From Nemertoderma westbladi (taxonomy: Eukaryota; Xenacoelomorpha; Nemertodermatida; Nemertodermatidae): DNA of 64,000 bases. Below are positions 40,281 to 53,200 of this stretch, piece after piece; the stretch's first letter is position 1; every line of letters starts with the position of its first letter. The stretch covers positions 84,189 to 148,188 of the forward strand of contig JAUCBJ010008077.1 of the NCBI GenBank assembly GCA_032718475.1. Reading direction: 5' to 3'. The notes under the pieces were generated by a model that worked only from the letters and a program-made list of their open reading frames with translations, was not told the DNA's origin and made no database searches. The position numbers were made by a program, and so were the translations under genes.

Positions 40281-41790
40281 TTATATTTCAACTGAGCTAA
40301 ATCGTTTAGAGTCCAATATATATTTTGATACCGCATTAATAAGTTTGTTCAGATCCTTACATTTCTGGCCGTATAGGATTGATTTTAATGTGATTGGTAA
40401 GTTTAGTGAGTTTAATTTGTCAACTAGGTTATGGCGGTGACTGGTGAATTCGGTGCATGAAAAGAAAAAGTGGTCTGGTGTTTCTCTGGTATCTAATCGG
40501 CAGAACGCACACGTAGGGTTATCACTCAGGTGTCTATTAACCATATGGTCTGCAAGACAACTACGTTCCAGGCGTAGCTGGGCCAGAATAATCTGCACCG
40601 TTCGCGTGCCGGCATTAAAATAAGGATTGTCCTTTATAGTATTGGACAAACTGGATTTAAGTAAATGTGGCAACTTTGCCTGCATAGTAGATGAAAGTGA
40701 GTTCCAGGCACTGGTTGTTGAAGGGAAAAACGAGTTAAGATACAGTGATTTATGTGCCGAGAATGAGGTAAAATTTGTTTCGTTTCGAAGTTGGTATCTG
40801 TGTCCGTCACCTACCTGGGGTGGCAGGAGGTCAGTCAGGTATGCTGGGGCATGGCCGTGCACTATTTTACTCAGTGTTACCAAACAGTTGTTATTCCGGC
40901 GAGTAGATAAAGGTTGTATATTACACTCGTCGTACAACTTGACGTGTGATGTTCCCCGTGGTGCCCCAGTTGCCACACGTAAAACTTGCAACTCGAAGTC
41001 ATCGAGTGCATCTGACTGTTCTTTTGTAATGTTACACCAGACAACATTACTATATTCTATGACCGGTCTAATATATGTTTTGTATATGGTCAGTATGGTC
41101 TGCCGTGGTAGCTTGTACTTAAGGCATTTTAAGGTTGCTAACTGTGGTGCTACCTTATCTAAGATATGTGAAACATGATCGGCCCAGGTAAGTGTAGAAT
41201 TAAGTACTTCCCCTAGATGCTTGTGTGTATCTACATTATCGAGCTGTTCGCCCATGAGATATAGGCTATGCTGTAGATGTGATTTGTTGGCTGGGATGGT
41301 CATAGTATGAGTTTTATCTGGATTAAATTTAACAAACCAATTGCAGGCCCACCTGTGGAGACTATTAAGTTCTGAATTCATAAAATGAGCAGAAACTGCA
41401 GGATGGGCAATTATACTGTAGATAGTAGTGTCATCTGCAAAAAGTGATACATTAGCTAACAGGACAGAGACTAGATCGTTGATATAAACTAGAAACAGCA
41501 AAGGTCCGAGGATACTTCCTTGGGGGACCCCCGCTTCGATCAGCCTTAGCACTGATTCTTTTCCATCAAGTACAACCCTAAGAAATCTATTGTTCAAATA
41601 ATCATAAAACCAGTTAAGGAGGTTCCCACGAATCCCCGCTCGATGTAGTTTGTATACCAGACCCCGGTGCCAGACTCGGTCGAAGGCTTTCGAAATATCA
41701 CAGAAAATTATACGAACGCCATCGCCCTCGTCCCAGGTCTGGCACCAGGAATGGTATAAATGGAGCAACTGAAAGACACAGCTGTCGCCC
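40281..41790 (-). CDS. LINE-2 ORF2, RT C-terminal part
   Basis: A 495-codon frame from about 41790 to TAA at 40281. RT landmarks: FCDISKAFDRVWHRGL (first catalytic Asp), GVPQGSILGPLLFLVYINDL, SLFADDTTIY (catalytic Asp pair) and KHLGEVLN. The C-terminus has a CAFCRLDTRETPDHFFFSC zinc-knuckle-like motif common in CR1/Jockey ORF2. It copies LINE RNA at the target nick. The frame differs from the upstream ORF2 piece, and the segment between them, where family members carry the xGFR motif, is missing: a deletion of some 150 bp or more joins LLCCLSK directly to DSCVFQLLH. This copy is therefore inactive. Confidence 0.9.
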
Positions 41791-44700
41791 CTATTTCGAT
41801 AAGCAACATAAAAGTGAAATCGGTCTGTAATTTGAGCTTAAATGAGGTTCGTTTTTTTTATAGACTGGTATAACGTTACTGGTCTTCCAGCAGTCCGGGA
41901 AAATTCCTAAACGTAGAGACAAATTTAAAAGTGTGAGCAGAATAGGAATCAATACCGGAGCTAGGAATTTAATTGTTCTATTGCCTATACCATCTGGACC
42001 TATAGCTTTATTAGGATTAAGGTCATTAATTGCCTCAGCTATATCCTCATGGGTTAGTTCAATATCTTCTAATAACGCTTCAGATTCTTCCTGGTGATTG
42101 GTATTATTGGTATTGATACCGAAAGTTCCAAAATGCTGACTATCTGGAGTACCAAGAGTACCAATAGGATGACTAGTACCTGGAGTACCGAAGGTTCCAA
42201 TAGGCTGACTTCCTGGAGTACTAATAGGATGACTAGTACCTGGAGTACCGAAGGTTCCAATAGGCTGACTTCCTGGAGTACCAATAGGATGACTAGTACC
42301 TGGAGTACCGAGGGTTCCAATAGGCTGACTACATGGAGTACCAATAGGATGACTAGTACCTGGAGTACCGAAGGTTCCAATAGGCTGACTTCCTGGAGTA
42401 CCAATAGGATCACTAGTACCTGGAGTACCGAAGGTTCCAATACGCTGACTACCTGGAGTACCAAGAGTACCAATAGGATGACTAGTACCTGGAGTACCGA
42501 ATGTTCCAATAGGCTGGCTACCTGGAGTACCGAAGGTTCTATTAGGCTGACTACCTGGAGTACCAAGAGTACCAATAGGATGACTAGTACCTGGAGTACC
42601 GAATGTTCCAATAGGCTGACTACATGGAGTGCCAAAAGTACCAATAGTCTGACTACCTGGAGTACCAAGAGTACCAATAGGATGACTAGTACCTGGAGTA
42701 CCGAATGTTCCAATAGGCTGGCTACCTGGAGTACCGAAGGTTCTATTAGGCTGACTACCTGGAGTACCAAGAGTACCAATAGGATGACTAGTACCTGGAG
42801 TACCGAATGTTCCAATAGGCTGACTACATGGAGTGCCAAAAGTACCAATAGTCTGACTACCTGGAGTACCAAGAGTACCAATAGGATGACTAGTACCTGG
42901 AGTACCGAATGTTCCAATAGGCTGGCTACCTGGAGTACCGAGGGTTCTATTAGGCTGACTACCTGGAGTACCAAGAGTACCAATAGGATGACTAGTACCT
43001 GGAGTACCGAATGTTCCAATAGGCTGACTACATGGAGTGCCAAAAGTACCAATAGTCTGACTACCTGGAGTACCAAGAGTACCAATAGGATGACTAGTAC
43101 CTGGAGTACCGAATGTTCCAATAGGCTGGCTACCTGGAGTACCGAAGGTTCTATTAGGCTGACTACCTGGAGTACCAAGAGTACCAATAGGATGACTAGT
43201 ACCTGGAGTACCGAATGTTCCAATAGGCTGACTACATGGAGTGCCAAAAGTACCAATAGTCTGACTACCTGGAGTACCAAGAGTACCAATAGGATGACTA
43301 GTACCTGGAGTACCGAATGTTCCAATAGGCTGACTACATGGAGTGCCAAAAGTACCAATAGTCTGACTACCTGGAGTACCAAGAGTACCAATAGGATGAC
43401 TAGTACCTGGAGTACCGAATGTTCCAATAGGCTGGCTACCTGGAGTACCGAAGGTTCTATTAGGCTGACTACCTGGAGTACCAAGAGTACCAATAGGATG
43501 ACTAGTACCTGGAGTACCGAATGTTCCAATAGGCTGACTACATGGAGTGCCAAAAGTACCAATAGTCTGACTACCTGGAGTACCAAGAGTACCAATAGGA
43601 TGACTAGTACCTGGAGTACCGAATGTTCCAATAGGCTGGCTACCTGGAGTACCGAGGGTTCTATTAGGCTGACTACCTGGAGTACCAAGAGTACCAATAG
43701 GATGACTAGTACCTGGAGTACCGAATGTTCCAATAGGCTGACTACATGGAGTGCCAAAAGTACCAATAGTCTGACTACCTGGAGTACCAAGAGTACCAAT
43801 AGGATGACTAGTACCTGGAGTACCGAATGTTCCAATAGGCTGGCTACCTGGAGTACCGAAGGTTCTATTAGGCTGACTACCTGGAGTACCAATAGGATGA
43901 CTAGTACCTGGAGTACCGAATGTTCCAATAGGCTGACTACATGGAGTGCCAAAAGTACCAATAGTCTGACTACCTGGAGTACCAATAGGATGACTAGTAC
44001 CTGGAGTACCGAAAGTTCCAATAGGTAAACGCACAGATGGAATGTGCTTAACTAAATTAGTTATATGTGACTGCTCGGCAAAAAATGTACTTAAGCATTC
44101 AGCCTTGTCTTGGGCCTCTGTATGGACCTTATCGCCGTCAATTAAGAATGGTATGCGTAGTGTTTTAACACGACCGAGGGTAGCATTAACGACACTGTAC
44201 CACTTCTTTGGGTTAGACCTTGTACCATCCTGCAGCTGACTATATAAGATTTTATCATGTTCTCTTTTTGAAACTTTAACTTGTTCTTGCACATAATTAC
44301 GAAAATGTCTAAATTGTTTCCAGGACTTCGAATTGTCTACCGTACCTTTTGCCCTACTATGAAGCTTTTCCCTACGGCGGAACAACGCCCGTAGGTTAGC
44401 ATTAATCCAAGGTGGGTCTGACTGACGTGTTTTAACTACTTTATTTTTAATAAATTGAGTTCTACCTTCGATAAGTACCCGAGTAAGTTGTTTTGCTAGC
44501 ATATTTGGGTCGTTCTTTATAACATCATTGAAACATGTATTTGAATCCACATAGTTACTGTAACCATGCCAATCAGCAGTTTTATATAACCAATGCGTGC
44601 GTGAATGTAACGGGGGTTTTTTTATGTTAAAATTAAATATAGCTAAGGTTGGGCAGTGATCAGAAACCTCCCGAACAGGATCACCGAAAAACAACTTATT

Positions 44701-45525
44701 TGGTACTTGAGAGGAAGATAAAAATGGATGAAGGTCAGAAAAAATTAGATCAATACAGGATCCAGACGCCGGTCTAGTAATTTTGTTAATAAATTGTTTG
44801 GCATTTAAGGAGCAGCAGAATTGTTGTATAATTAGTGGAGCGGAATTTAGACAATCGGTGTTAAAGTCTCCCAAAAGTATAAAACCACTATATTTCTGTG
44901 ATTGAAGTACAGTAGTGATTTTATCTTGTAGGTCAAGCCAGAACGCCTGAGAGGGGCACGTTGGAGTGTACCCGCACACAAATAATATTTTGAGTTTATT
45001 AACCCAGACATCAATAAATATTAATTCACAATTTGATGTGGAGACATTATATTTGGGTCGGTTAATATGTGGGAGGTCTTCCCTTATGAGAAATCCTACT
45101 CCACCATATCCTGAATTATCACTCCGTGGATTAACATACAAACGATATCCCGGGAACTTTTCCTCCAGTTGCTCACTTTTACATGTATTCTTTTTAAGCC
45201 AAATTTCAGAGAGTGCAATAATATCACATTCCTTTTCATTGAAGAAATTGTTCAAGGAATCGATTTTAAAATTTGGATTTTCTGTTGGAAATAAACTACG
45301 TACATTGAGGTGAGCAATATTAAAAGGCCCGGGATTTTGTTCAATATCACCGGAAAGCAATAACCTTTGTGTTGGGACTAACGATGAATATATATTTTGC
45401 ACACATCCACAAATATACGACCTACGCTGGTTAAATGGTGTGGAAAAACAATTCAGTGTGCTGCCGGTCAGCGACTCCACCACCGCCCAGGAGTTGTCAA
45501 AAACTAAGAATTTTAATTTTCAGAG
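41791..45525 (-). CDS. LINE-2 ORF2, 2A-endonuclease-minisatellite-RT N-terminal part
   Basis: A frame of about 1240 codons; the GTG at 45483 is not a real start and the frame is open to about 45525. Order: hydrophobic lead, 2A motif GDIEQNPGP (45325-45351), APE-type endonuclease (AHLNVRSL, LSEIWL, GGVGFLI, LLGDFNTD, VSDHCPTL), a linker with NANLRALFRRREKL, a 640-residue GTFGTPGTSHPIG repeat (42118-44026), and the RT start (LNPNKAIGPDGIGNR, SNYRPISLL). It ends where a deletion disrupts RT. The endonuclease nicks target DNA to prime reverse transcription. Without the repeat the endonuclease-RT spacing would be close to that of relatives, so the repeat looks like a late in-frame expansion. Confidence 0.9.
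42118..44026 (-). repeat. Coding minisatellite inside LINE-2 ORF2
   Basis: 1.9 kb of 33- and 36-bp units (GTFGTPGSQPI / GTFGTPGTSHPI types). They are grouped in a 204-bp (68-residue) higher-order unit repeated about seven times between 42470 and 43900, with simpler units at both ends. All periods are multiples of three, keeping ORF2 open. A second minus frame and one plus frame are also open through the array. Confidence 0.95.
45325..45351 (-). other. 2A ribosome-skipping motif
   Basis: Encodes GDIEQNPGP, fitting the D-(V/I)-E-x-N-P-G/P consensus. Skipping would occur between the last Gly and Pro, releasing the endonuclease-RT with N-terminal Pro. The preceding LLLSG is typical of active 2A sequences. 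Confidence 0.85.
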
Positions 45526-46028
45526 TATTAAAACGTGAGAGAACTGGTCGATGGAGGTGCCAATCGGCAGCACACAATACAATTATGAAAAGACTGCGGA
45601 GAGGAAGCCACCAAGGCGCCCAGGGTAATACGCAAATGTCCGTCAATAGGTTTAAGATACAGTACATAACATTTTGTTCAAATGGTGGTGTTTTTAGATA
45701 ACAAAACCCTATTTTATATAAAGTTAATAAGCTGTTGCTGGGCTGGAAATTCAGGCCACAAGCAAACAAGGTACTTAGAAGTAAAGTTTCTAAAAGTTTC
45801 TTTGGACCTACACCTAATATAAAACTTCGTAATCCTACATTGGATAGTTCCATTCCAAACACAGGCTCGAGTACCAGTCAGTAGTCCTTTTCCCACCATT
45901 GTTTAACTTTCTCCCTTACATTCATATGTATAATGCGATAGTATATATTACTTACTAATTTAGGGTATAGGGATGATTATTGCAAGTCGCTGAACCTATA
46001 CTGTATACGGGGACCGATCTAGGATCAA
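45526..46028 (-). other. LINE-2 inter-ORF region
   Basis: About 500 bp between ORF1 and the open ORF2 frame. A 121-codon minus frame (45497-45862) is hydrophobic (LLLSTLFACGL, SLFIIVLCAADW). It may be the displaced N-terminal leader of ORF2 upstream of the 2A, one frameshift away. Confidence 0.45.
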
Positions 46029-47063
46029 TCATTCTCCTTCAGAAACACTGTTGTAGTACGATGAGCCCGACGATCTACCGGTTAAGGTCCCGTCGGTTTC
46101 TTCCTCCTCAAGGTTAACCGTGCTGCTCCTCGACCTCGTTGAAATCATGTGAGAGTTAGGAGTTCCCGATGCAGCCTTTCTCCCTTTTCCTGTAGGGGCG
46201 GCTGTTCCACGGCTGGTACTCCTGGCGTTGCTGGATGATTTGTTGTTCCGGGGAATCCTCGTGTTCCTCCTCGCGCGATTGAATCCGACTCGTATTCGTG
46301 GTCTTTGCTTCCTGGCTTGCCCAAGAAGCTCTTGTAGAATCATGTAAGTCGACGGTATCGGGATGGGTGGTGGAGAACCCTCCGGGAAGATGGATCTGAG
46401 ATCCTCAAATGTTCCAACAGTTAAACCGTCGTCATCATCCTCGTAATGGGTGATTATAATGTCGCCGTTGATCACATGAGCACTGTAGATGGCTCCTTTC
46501 TTCTTTAGCTCCTTCGCGAATTTAAGCAGCTTCATCCGATACGGAGTTAGTTGATCTGACAGATAAACGCCTTTCGGTAGGTTCCTTAAGTTGCGGAAAG
46601 CCTCCGATCTGGCACTGTGGCCGATAAAGCGCACGATAATTGGTCGCGATAAGCTCGCGTCAGCGGAAGATTTGGGGAATTGACCTAGGCGATGGCAAAC
46701 GTCGATTTTATCGGTATTAACATTCAGATCGGTAAGGATGTCCTTCACCAATTTCAGACAGGAATCACGCGACTCGTTGGCGGACTCACTAACACCATGT
46801 ATAAGCACACAGTTACGACGGTAATATTGATTCTGTTGATCACCGGACAAGAACATTTCTAGGAGAAGTTCTCTTTGGCTATAGACTTCATCTTTAACCT
46901 CGTCGACTCTTGCATTTATGAGATCGAGTTTGTGAGTAATATCCTTATGAAATTTCTTGTTTTCCTCGCTTAGATCCCTGAATTGGTTAGACAAGTCTTT
47001 AATAGCAGCGCTGATTTGATCGTTTGAGGTAGTTTTCCCTTCGGATTGTTTCGTAGGAGGCAT
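46029..47063 (-). CDS. LINE-2 ORF1 RNA-binding protein
   Basis: A 344-codon frame from a true ATG (47063) to its stop at 46029. N-terminal coiled coil, residues about 15-75 (SAAIKDLSNQFRDLSEENKK). It is followed by an RRM-like region (NCVLIHGVSESANESRD, IDVCHRLGQFP, PIIVRFIGHSARSEAF) and a basic Ser/Arg-rich C-terminal tail. This is the layout of L1-type ORF1 proteins (Transposase_22-like), which trimerise and coat LINE RNA. The frame is intact. Immediately upstream lie about 140 bp of unique sequence and then the satellite. Confidence 0.85.
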   Translation of the reverse strand: MPPTKQSEGKTTSNDQISAAIKDLSNQFRDLSEENKKFHKDITHKLDLINARVDEVKDEVYSQRELLLEMFLSGDQQNQYYRRNCVLIHGVSESANESRDSCLKLVKDILTDLNVNTDKIDVCHRLGQFPKSSADASLSRPIIVRFIGHSARSEAFRNLRNLPKGVYLSDQLTPYRMKLLKFAKELKKKGAIYSAHVINGDIIITHYEDDDDGLTVGTFEDLRSIFPEGSPPPIPIPSTYMILQELLGQARKQRPRIRVGFNRARRNTRIPRNNKSSSNARSTSRGTAAPTGKGRKAASGTPNSHMISTRSRSSTVNLEEEETDGTLTGRSSGSSYYNSVSEGE

Positions 47064-47206
47064 GTTCTGTATTGTGATTGGTTTTTGGTCAGCTTACTGC
47101 ATACTGATTTAGGGGGGTATTTAGGCTACCGGTACTGGTGTTTATCTACAGTTCATACCTACCGGTATCAAGCCTATATATATACGGTTTTCTACTTTTA
47201 TGTTGT
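47064..47206 (-). other. Unique 5' region between LINE-2 ORF1 and satellite
   Basis: 143 bp with no repeat monomers; includes ACCGGTA repeats and an AT tract (TATATATATA near 47176). Probably LINE-2 5' UTR. Confidence 0.5.
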
Positions 47207-50200
47207 ACAGCAGTTAGAACCAGTACTCCTATATGGAGTCCATCAATCAGCAGTTAGAACCAGTGCTCCTATATGGAGTCCATCATACAGCAGTTAGAAC
47301 CAGTACTCCTATATGGAGTCCATCATACAGCAGTTAGAACCAGTACTCCTATATGGAGTCCATCATACAGAGAACCAGTACTCCTATATGGAGTCCATCA
47401 TACAGCAGTTAGAATCAGTACTCCTATATGGAGTCCATCATACAGCAGTTAGAAGCAGTACTCCTATATGGAGTCCATCATACAGCAGTTAGAATCAGTA
47501 CTCCTATATGGAGTCCATCATACGGCAGTTAGAACCAGTACTCCTATATGGAGTCCATCATACAGCAGTTAGAATCAGTACTCCTATATGGAGTCCATCA
47601 ATCAGCAGTTAGAACCAGTACTCCTATATGGAGTCCATCAATCAGCAGTTAGAACCAGTACTCCTATATGGAGTCCATCATACAGCAGTTAGAACCAGTA
47701 CTCCTATATGGAGTCCATCATACGGCAGTTAGAACCAGTACTCCTATATGGAGTCCATCAATCAGAAGTTAGAACCAGTACTCCTATATGGACCCCATAA
47801 ATAAGAAGTTAGAACCAGTACTCCTATATGGAGTCCATCATACAGAGAACCAGTACTCCTATATGGAGTCCATCAATCAGCAGTTAGAACCAGTACTCCT
47901 ATATGGAGTCCATCATACAGCAGTTAGAACCAGTACTCCTATATGGAGTCCATCATACAGCAGTTAGAACCAGTACTCCTATATGGAGTCCATCATACAG
48001 AGAATCAGTACTCCTATATGGAGTCCATCATACAGCAGTTAGAATCAGTACTCCTATATGGAGTCCATCATACAGCAGTTAGAACCAGTACTCCTATATG
48101 GAGTCCATCATACAGCAGTTAGAATCAGTACTCCTATATGGAGTCCATCATACGGCAGTTAGAACCAGTACTCCTATATGGAGTCCATCATACAGCAGTT
48201 AGAACCAGTACTCCTATATGGAGTCCATCATACAGCAGTTAGAATCAGTACTCCTATATGGAGTCCATCATACAGCAGTTAGAACCAGTACTCCTATATG
48301 GAGTCCATCATACAGCAGTTAGAACCAGTACTCCTATATGGAGTCCATCAATCAGCAGTTAGAACCAGTACTCCTATATGGAGTCCATCAATCAGCAGTT
48401 AGAACCAGTACTCCTATATGGAGTCCATCATACAGCAGTTAGAACCAGTACTCCTATATGGAGTCCATCATACGGCAGTTAGAACCAGTACTCCTATATG
48501 GAGTCCATCATACAGCAGTTAGAATCAGTACTCCTATATGGAGTCCATCAATCAGAAGTTAGAACCAGTACTCCTATATGGAGCCCATCAATAAGAAGTT
48601 AGAACCAGTACTCCTATATGGAGTCCATCATACAGAGAACCAGTACTCCTATATGGAGTCCATCATACAGCAGTTAGAACCAGTACTCCTATATGGAGTC
48701 CATCATACTGCAGTTAGAACCAGTACTCCTATATGGAGTCCATCATACAGCAGTTAGAACCAGTACTCCTATATGGAGTCCATCAATCAGCAGTTAGAAC
48801 CAGTACTCCTATATGGAGTCCATCAATCAGCAGTTAGAACCAGTACTCCTATATGGAGTCCATCATACAGCAGTTAGAACCAGTACTCCTATATGGAGTC
48901 CATCATACGGCAGTTAGAACCAGTACTCCTATATGGAGTCCATCATACAGCAGTTAGAATCAGTACTCCTATATGGAGTCCATCAATCAGAAGTTAGAAC
49001 CAGTACTCCTATATGGAGCCCATCAATAAGAAGTTAGAACCAGTACTCCTATATGGAGTCCATCATACAGAGAACCAGTACTCCTATATGGAGTCCATCA
49101 ATCAGCAGTTAGAACCAGTACTCCTATATGGAGTCCATCATACAGCAGTTAGAACCAGTACTCCTATATGGAGTCCATCAATCGGAAGTTAGAATCAGTA
49201 CTCCTATATGGAGTCCATCAATCAGAAGTTAGAACCAGTACTCCTATATGGAGTCCATCATACAGAGAACCAGTACTCCTATATGGAGTCCGTCAATCAG
49301 CAGTTAGAACCAGTACTCCTATATGGAGTCCATCAATCAGCAGTTAGAACCAGTACTCCTATATGGAGTCCATCATACAGAGAACCAGTACTCCTATATG
49401 GAGTCCATCATACAGCAGTTAGAACCAGTACTCCTATATGGAGTCCATCAATAAGAAGTTAGAACCAGTACTCCTATATGGAGTCCATCATACAGAGAAC
49501 CAGTACTCCTATATGGAGTCCATCAATCAGCAGTTAGAACCAGTACTCCTATATGGAGTCCATCATACAGCAGTTAGAACCAGTACTCCTATATGGAGTC
49601 CATCAATAAGAAGTTAGAACCAGTACTCCTATATGGAGTCCATCATACAGAGAACCAGTACTCCTATATGGAGTCCGTCAATCAGCAGTTAGAACCAGTA
49701 CTCCTATATGGAGTCCATCAATCAGCAGTTAGAACCAGTACTCCTATATGGAGTCCATCATACAGAGAACCAGTACTCCTATATGGAGTCCATCATACAG
49801 CAGTTAGAACCAGTACTCCTATATGGAGTCCATCATACAGAGAACCAGTACTCCTATATGGAGTCCATCAATCAGCAGTTAGAACCAGTACTCCTATATG
49901 GAGTCCATCATACAGCAGTTAGAACCAGTACTCCTATATGGAGTCCATCAATAAGAAGTTAGAACCAGTACTCCTATATGGAGTCCATCATACAGAGAAC
50001 CAGTACTCCTATATGGAGTCCATCAATCAGCAGTTAGAACCAGTACTCCTATATGGCCATCATACAGCAGTTAGAACCAGTACTCCTATATGGAGTCCAT
50101 CAATAAGAAGTTAGAACCAGTACTCCTATATGGAGTCCATCATACAGAGAACCAGTACTCCTATATGGAGTCCGTCAATCAGCAGTTAGAACCAGTACTC

Positions 50201-53200
50201 CTATATGGAGTCCATCAATCAGCAGTTAGAACCAGTACTCCTATATGGAGTCCATCATACAGAGAACCAGTACTCCTATATGGAGTCCATCATACAGCAG
50301 TTAGAATCAGTACTCCTATATGGAGCATCAATCAGCAGTTAGAACCAGTACTCCTATATGGAGTCCATCAATAAGAAGTTAGAACCAGTACTCCTATATG
50401 GAGTCCATCATACAGAGAACCAGTACTCCTATATGGAGTCCATCAATCAGCAGTTAGAACCAGTACTCCTATATGGAGTCCATCATACAGCAGTTAGAAC
50501 CAGTACTCCTATATGGAGTCCATCAATAAGAAGTTAGAACCAGTACTCCTATATGGAGTCCATCATACAGAGAACCAGTACTCCTATATGGAGTCCATCA
50601 ATCAGCAGTTAGAACCAGTACTCCTATATGGAGTCCATCATACAGCAGTTAGAACCAGTACTCCTATATGGAGTCCATCAATCAGAAGTTAGAACCAGTA
50701 CTCCTATATGGAGTCCATCAATCAGAAGTTAGAACCAGTACTCCTATATGGAGTCCATCATACAGAGAACCAGTACTCCTATATGGAGTCCGTCAATCAG
50801 CAGTTAGAACCAGTACTCCTATATGGAGTCCATCAATCAGCAGTTAGAACCAGTACTCCTATATGGAGTCCATCATACAGAGAACCAGTACTCCTATATG
50901 GAGTCCATCATACAGCAGTTAGAACCAGTACTCCTATATGGAGTCCATCAATAAGAAGTTAGAACCAGTACTCCTATATGGAGTCCATCAATCAGCAGTT
51001 AGAACCAGTACTCCTATATGGAGTCCATCATACAGCAGTTAGAACCAGTACTCCTATATGGAGTCCATCAATCAGCAGTTAGAACCAGTGCTCCTATATG
51101 GAGTCCATCATACAGCAGTTAGAACCAGTACTCCTATATGGAGTCCATCATACAGCAGTTAGAACCAGTACTCCTATATGGAGTCCATCATACAGAGAAC
51201 CAGTACTCCTATATGGAGTCCATCATACAGCAGTTAGAATCAGTACTCCTATATGGAGTCCATCATACAGCAGTTAGAAGCAGTACTCCTATATGGAGTC
51301 CATCATACAGCAGTTAGAATCAGTACTCCTATATGGAGTCCATCATACGGCAGTTAGAACCAGTACTCCTATATGGAGTCCATCATACAGCAGTTAGAAT
51401 CAGTACTCCTATATGGAGTCCATCAATCAGCAGTTAGAACCAGTACTCCTATATGGAGTCCATCAATCAGCAGTTAGAACCAGTACTCCTATATGGAGTC
51501 CATACAGCAGTTAGAACCAGTACTCCTATATGGAGTCCATCATACGGCAGTTAGAACCAGTACTCCTATATGGAGTCCATCAATCAGAAGTTAGAACCAG
51601 TACTCCTATATGGAGCCCATCAATAAGAAGTTAGAACCAGTACTCCTATATGGAGTCCATCATACAGAGAACCAGTACTCCTATATGGAGTCCATCAATC
51701 AGCAGTTAGAACCAGTACTCCTATATGGAGTCCATCATACAGCAGTTAGAACCAGTACTCCTATATGGAGTCCATCATACAGCAGTTAGAACCAGTACTC
51801 CTATATGGAGTCCATCATACAGAGAACCAGTACTCCTATATGGAGTCCATCAATCAGCAGTTAGAACCAGTACTCCTATATGGAGTCCATCATACAGCAG
51901 TTAGAACCAGTACTCCTATATGGAGTCCATCAATAAGAAGTTAGAACCAGTACTCCTATGTGGAGTCCATCATACAGAGAACCAGTACTCCTATATGGAG
52001 TCCATCAATCAGAAGTTAGAACCAGTACTCCTATATGGAGTCCATCAATCAGAAGTTAGAACCAGTACTCCTATATGGAGTCCATCATACAGAGAACCAG
52101 TACTCCTATATGGAGTCCGTCAATCAGCAGTTAGAACCAGTACTCCTATATGGAGTCCATCAATCAGCAGTTAGAACCAGTACTCCTATATGGAGTCCAT
52201 CATACAGAGAACCAGTACTCCTATATGGAGTCCATCATACAGCAGTTAGAACCAGTACTCCTATATGGAGTCCATCAATAAGAAGTTAGAACCAGTACTC
52301 CTATATGGAGTCCATCAATCAGCAGTTAGAACCAGTACTCCTATATGGAGTCCATCATACAGCAGTTAGAACCAGTACTCCTATATGGAGTCCATCAATC
52401 AGCAGTTAGAACCAGTGCTCCTATATGGAGTCCATCATACAGCAGTTAGAACCAGTACTCCTATATGGAGTCCATCATACAGCAGTTAGAACCAGTACTC
52501 CTATATGGAGTCCATCATACAGAGAACCAGTACTCCTATATGGAGTCCATCATACAGCAGTTAGAATCAGTACTCCTATATGGAGTCCATCATACAGCAG
52601 TTAGAAGCAGTACTCCTATATGGAGTCCATCATACAGCAGTTAGAATCAGTACTCCTATATGGAGTCCATCATACGGCAGTTAGAACCAGTACTCCTATA
52701 TGGAGTCCATCTTACAGCAGTTAGAATCAGTACTCCTATATGGAGTCCATCAATCAGCAGTTAGAACCAGTACTCCTATATGGAGTCCATCAATCAGCAG
52801 TTAGAACCAGTACTCCTATATGGAGTCCATCATACAGCAGTTAGAACCAGTACTCCTATATGGAGTCCATCATACGGCAGTTAGAACCAGTACTCCTATA
52901 TGGAGTCCATCAATCAGAAGTTAGAACCAGTACTCCTATATGGAGCCCATCAATAAGAAGTTAGAACCAGTACTCCTATATGGAGTCCATCATACAGAGA
53001 ACCAGTACTCCTATATGGAGTCCATCAATCAGCAGTTAGAACCAGTACTCCTATATGGAGTCCATCATACAGCAGTTAGAACCAGTACTCCTATCTGGAG
53101 TCCATCATACAGCAGTTAGAACCAGTACTCCTATATGGAGTCCATCATACAGAGAACCAGTACTCCTATATGGAGTCCATCATACAGCAGTTAGAATCAG

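Larger units (their letters stand above)
39771..47206 (-). mobile_element. LINE-2: two-ORF APE-type non-LTR retrotransposon
   Basis: Order on the minus strand: short 5' region, ORF1 (47063-46029), gap, ORF2 with 2A motif, endonuclease, minisatellite and RT (about 45540-40281), 3' UTR, poly(A). Inserted in the BEL-C accessory ORF. The 5' side abuts the satellite, which may or may not belong to it. Motifs fit the CR1/L2 group within the Jockey superfamily. Confidence 0.85.

Noticed and set aside
42094-44028. Long plus-strand ORF (644 codons) and second minus frame across the minisatellite
   Set aside because: Repeat units are multiples of three without stops, so several frames stay open automatically. 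Only the minus frame continuous with endonuclease and RT is real.
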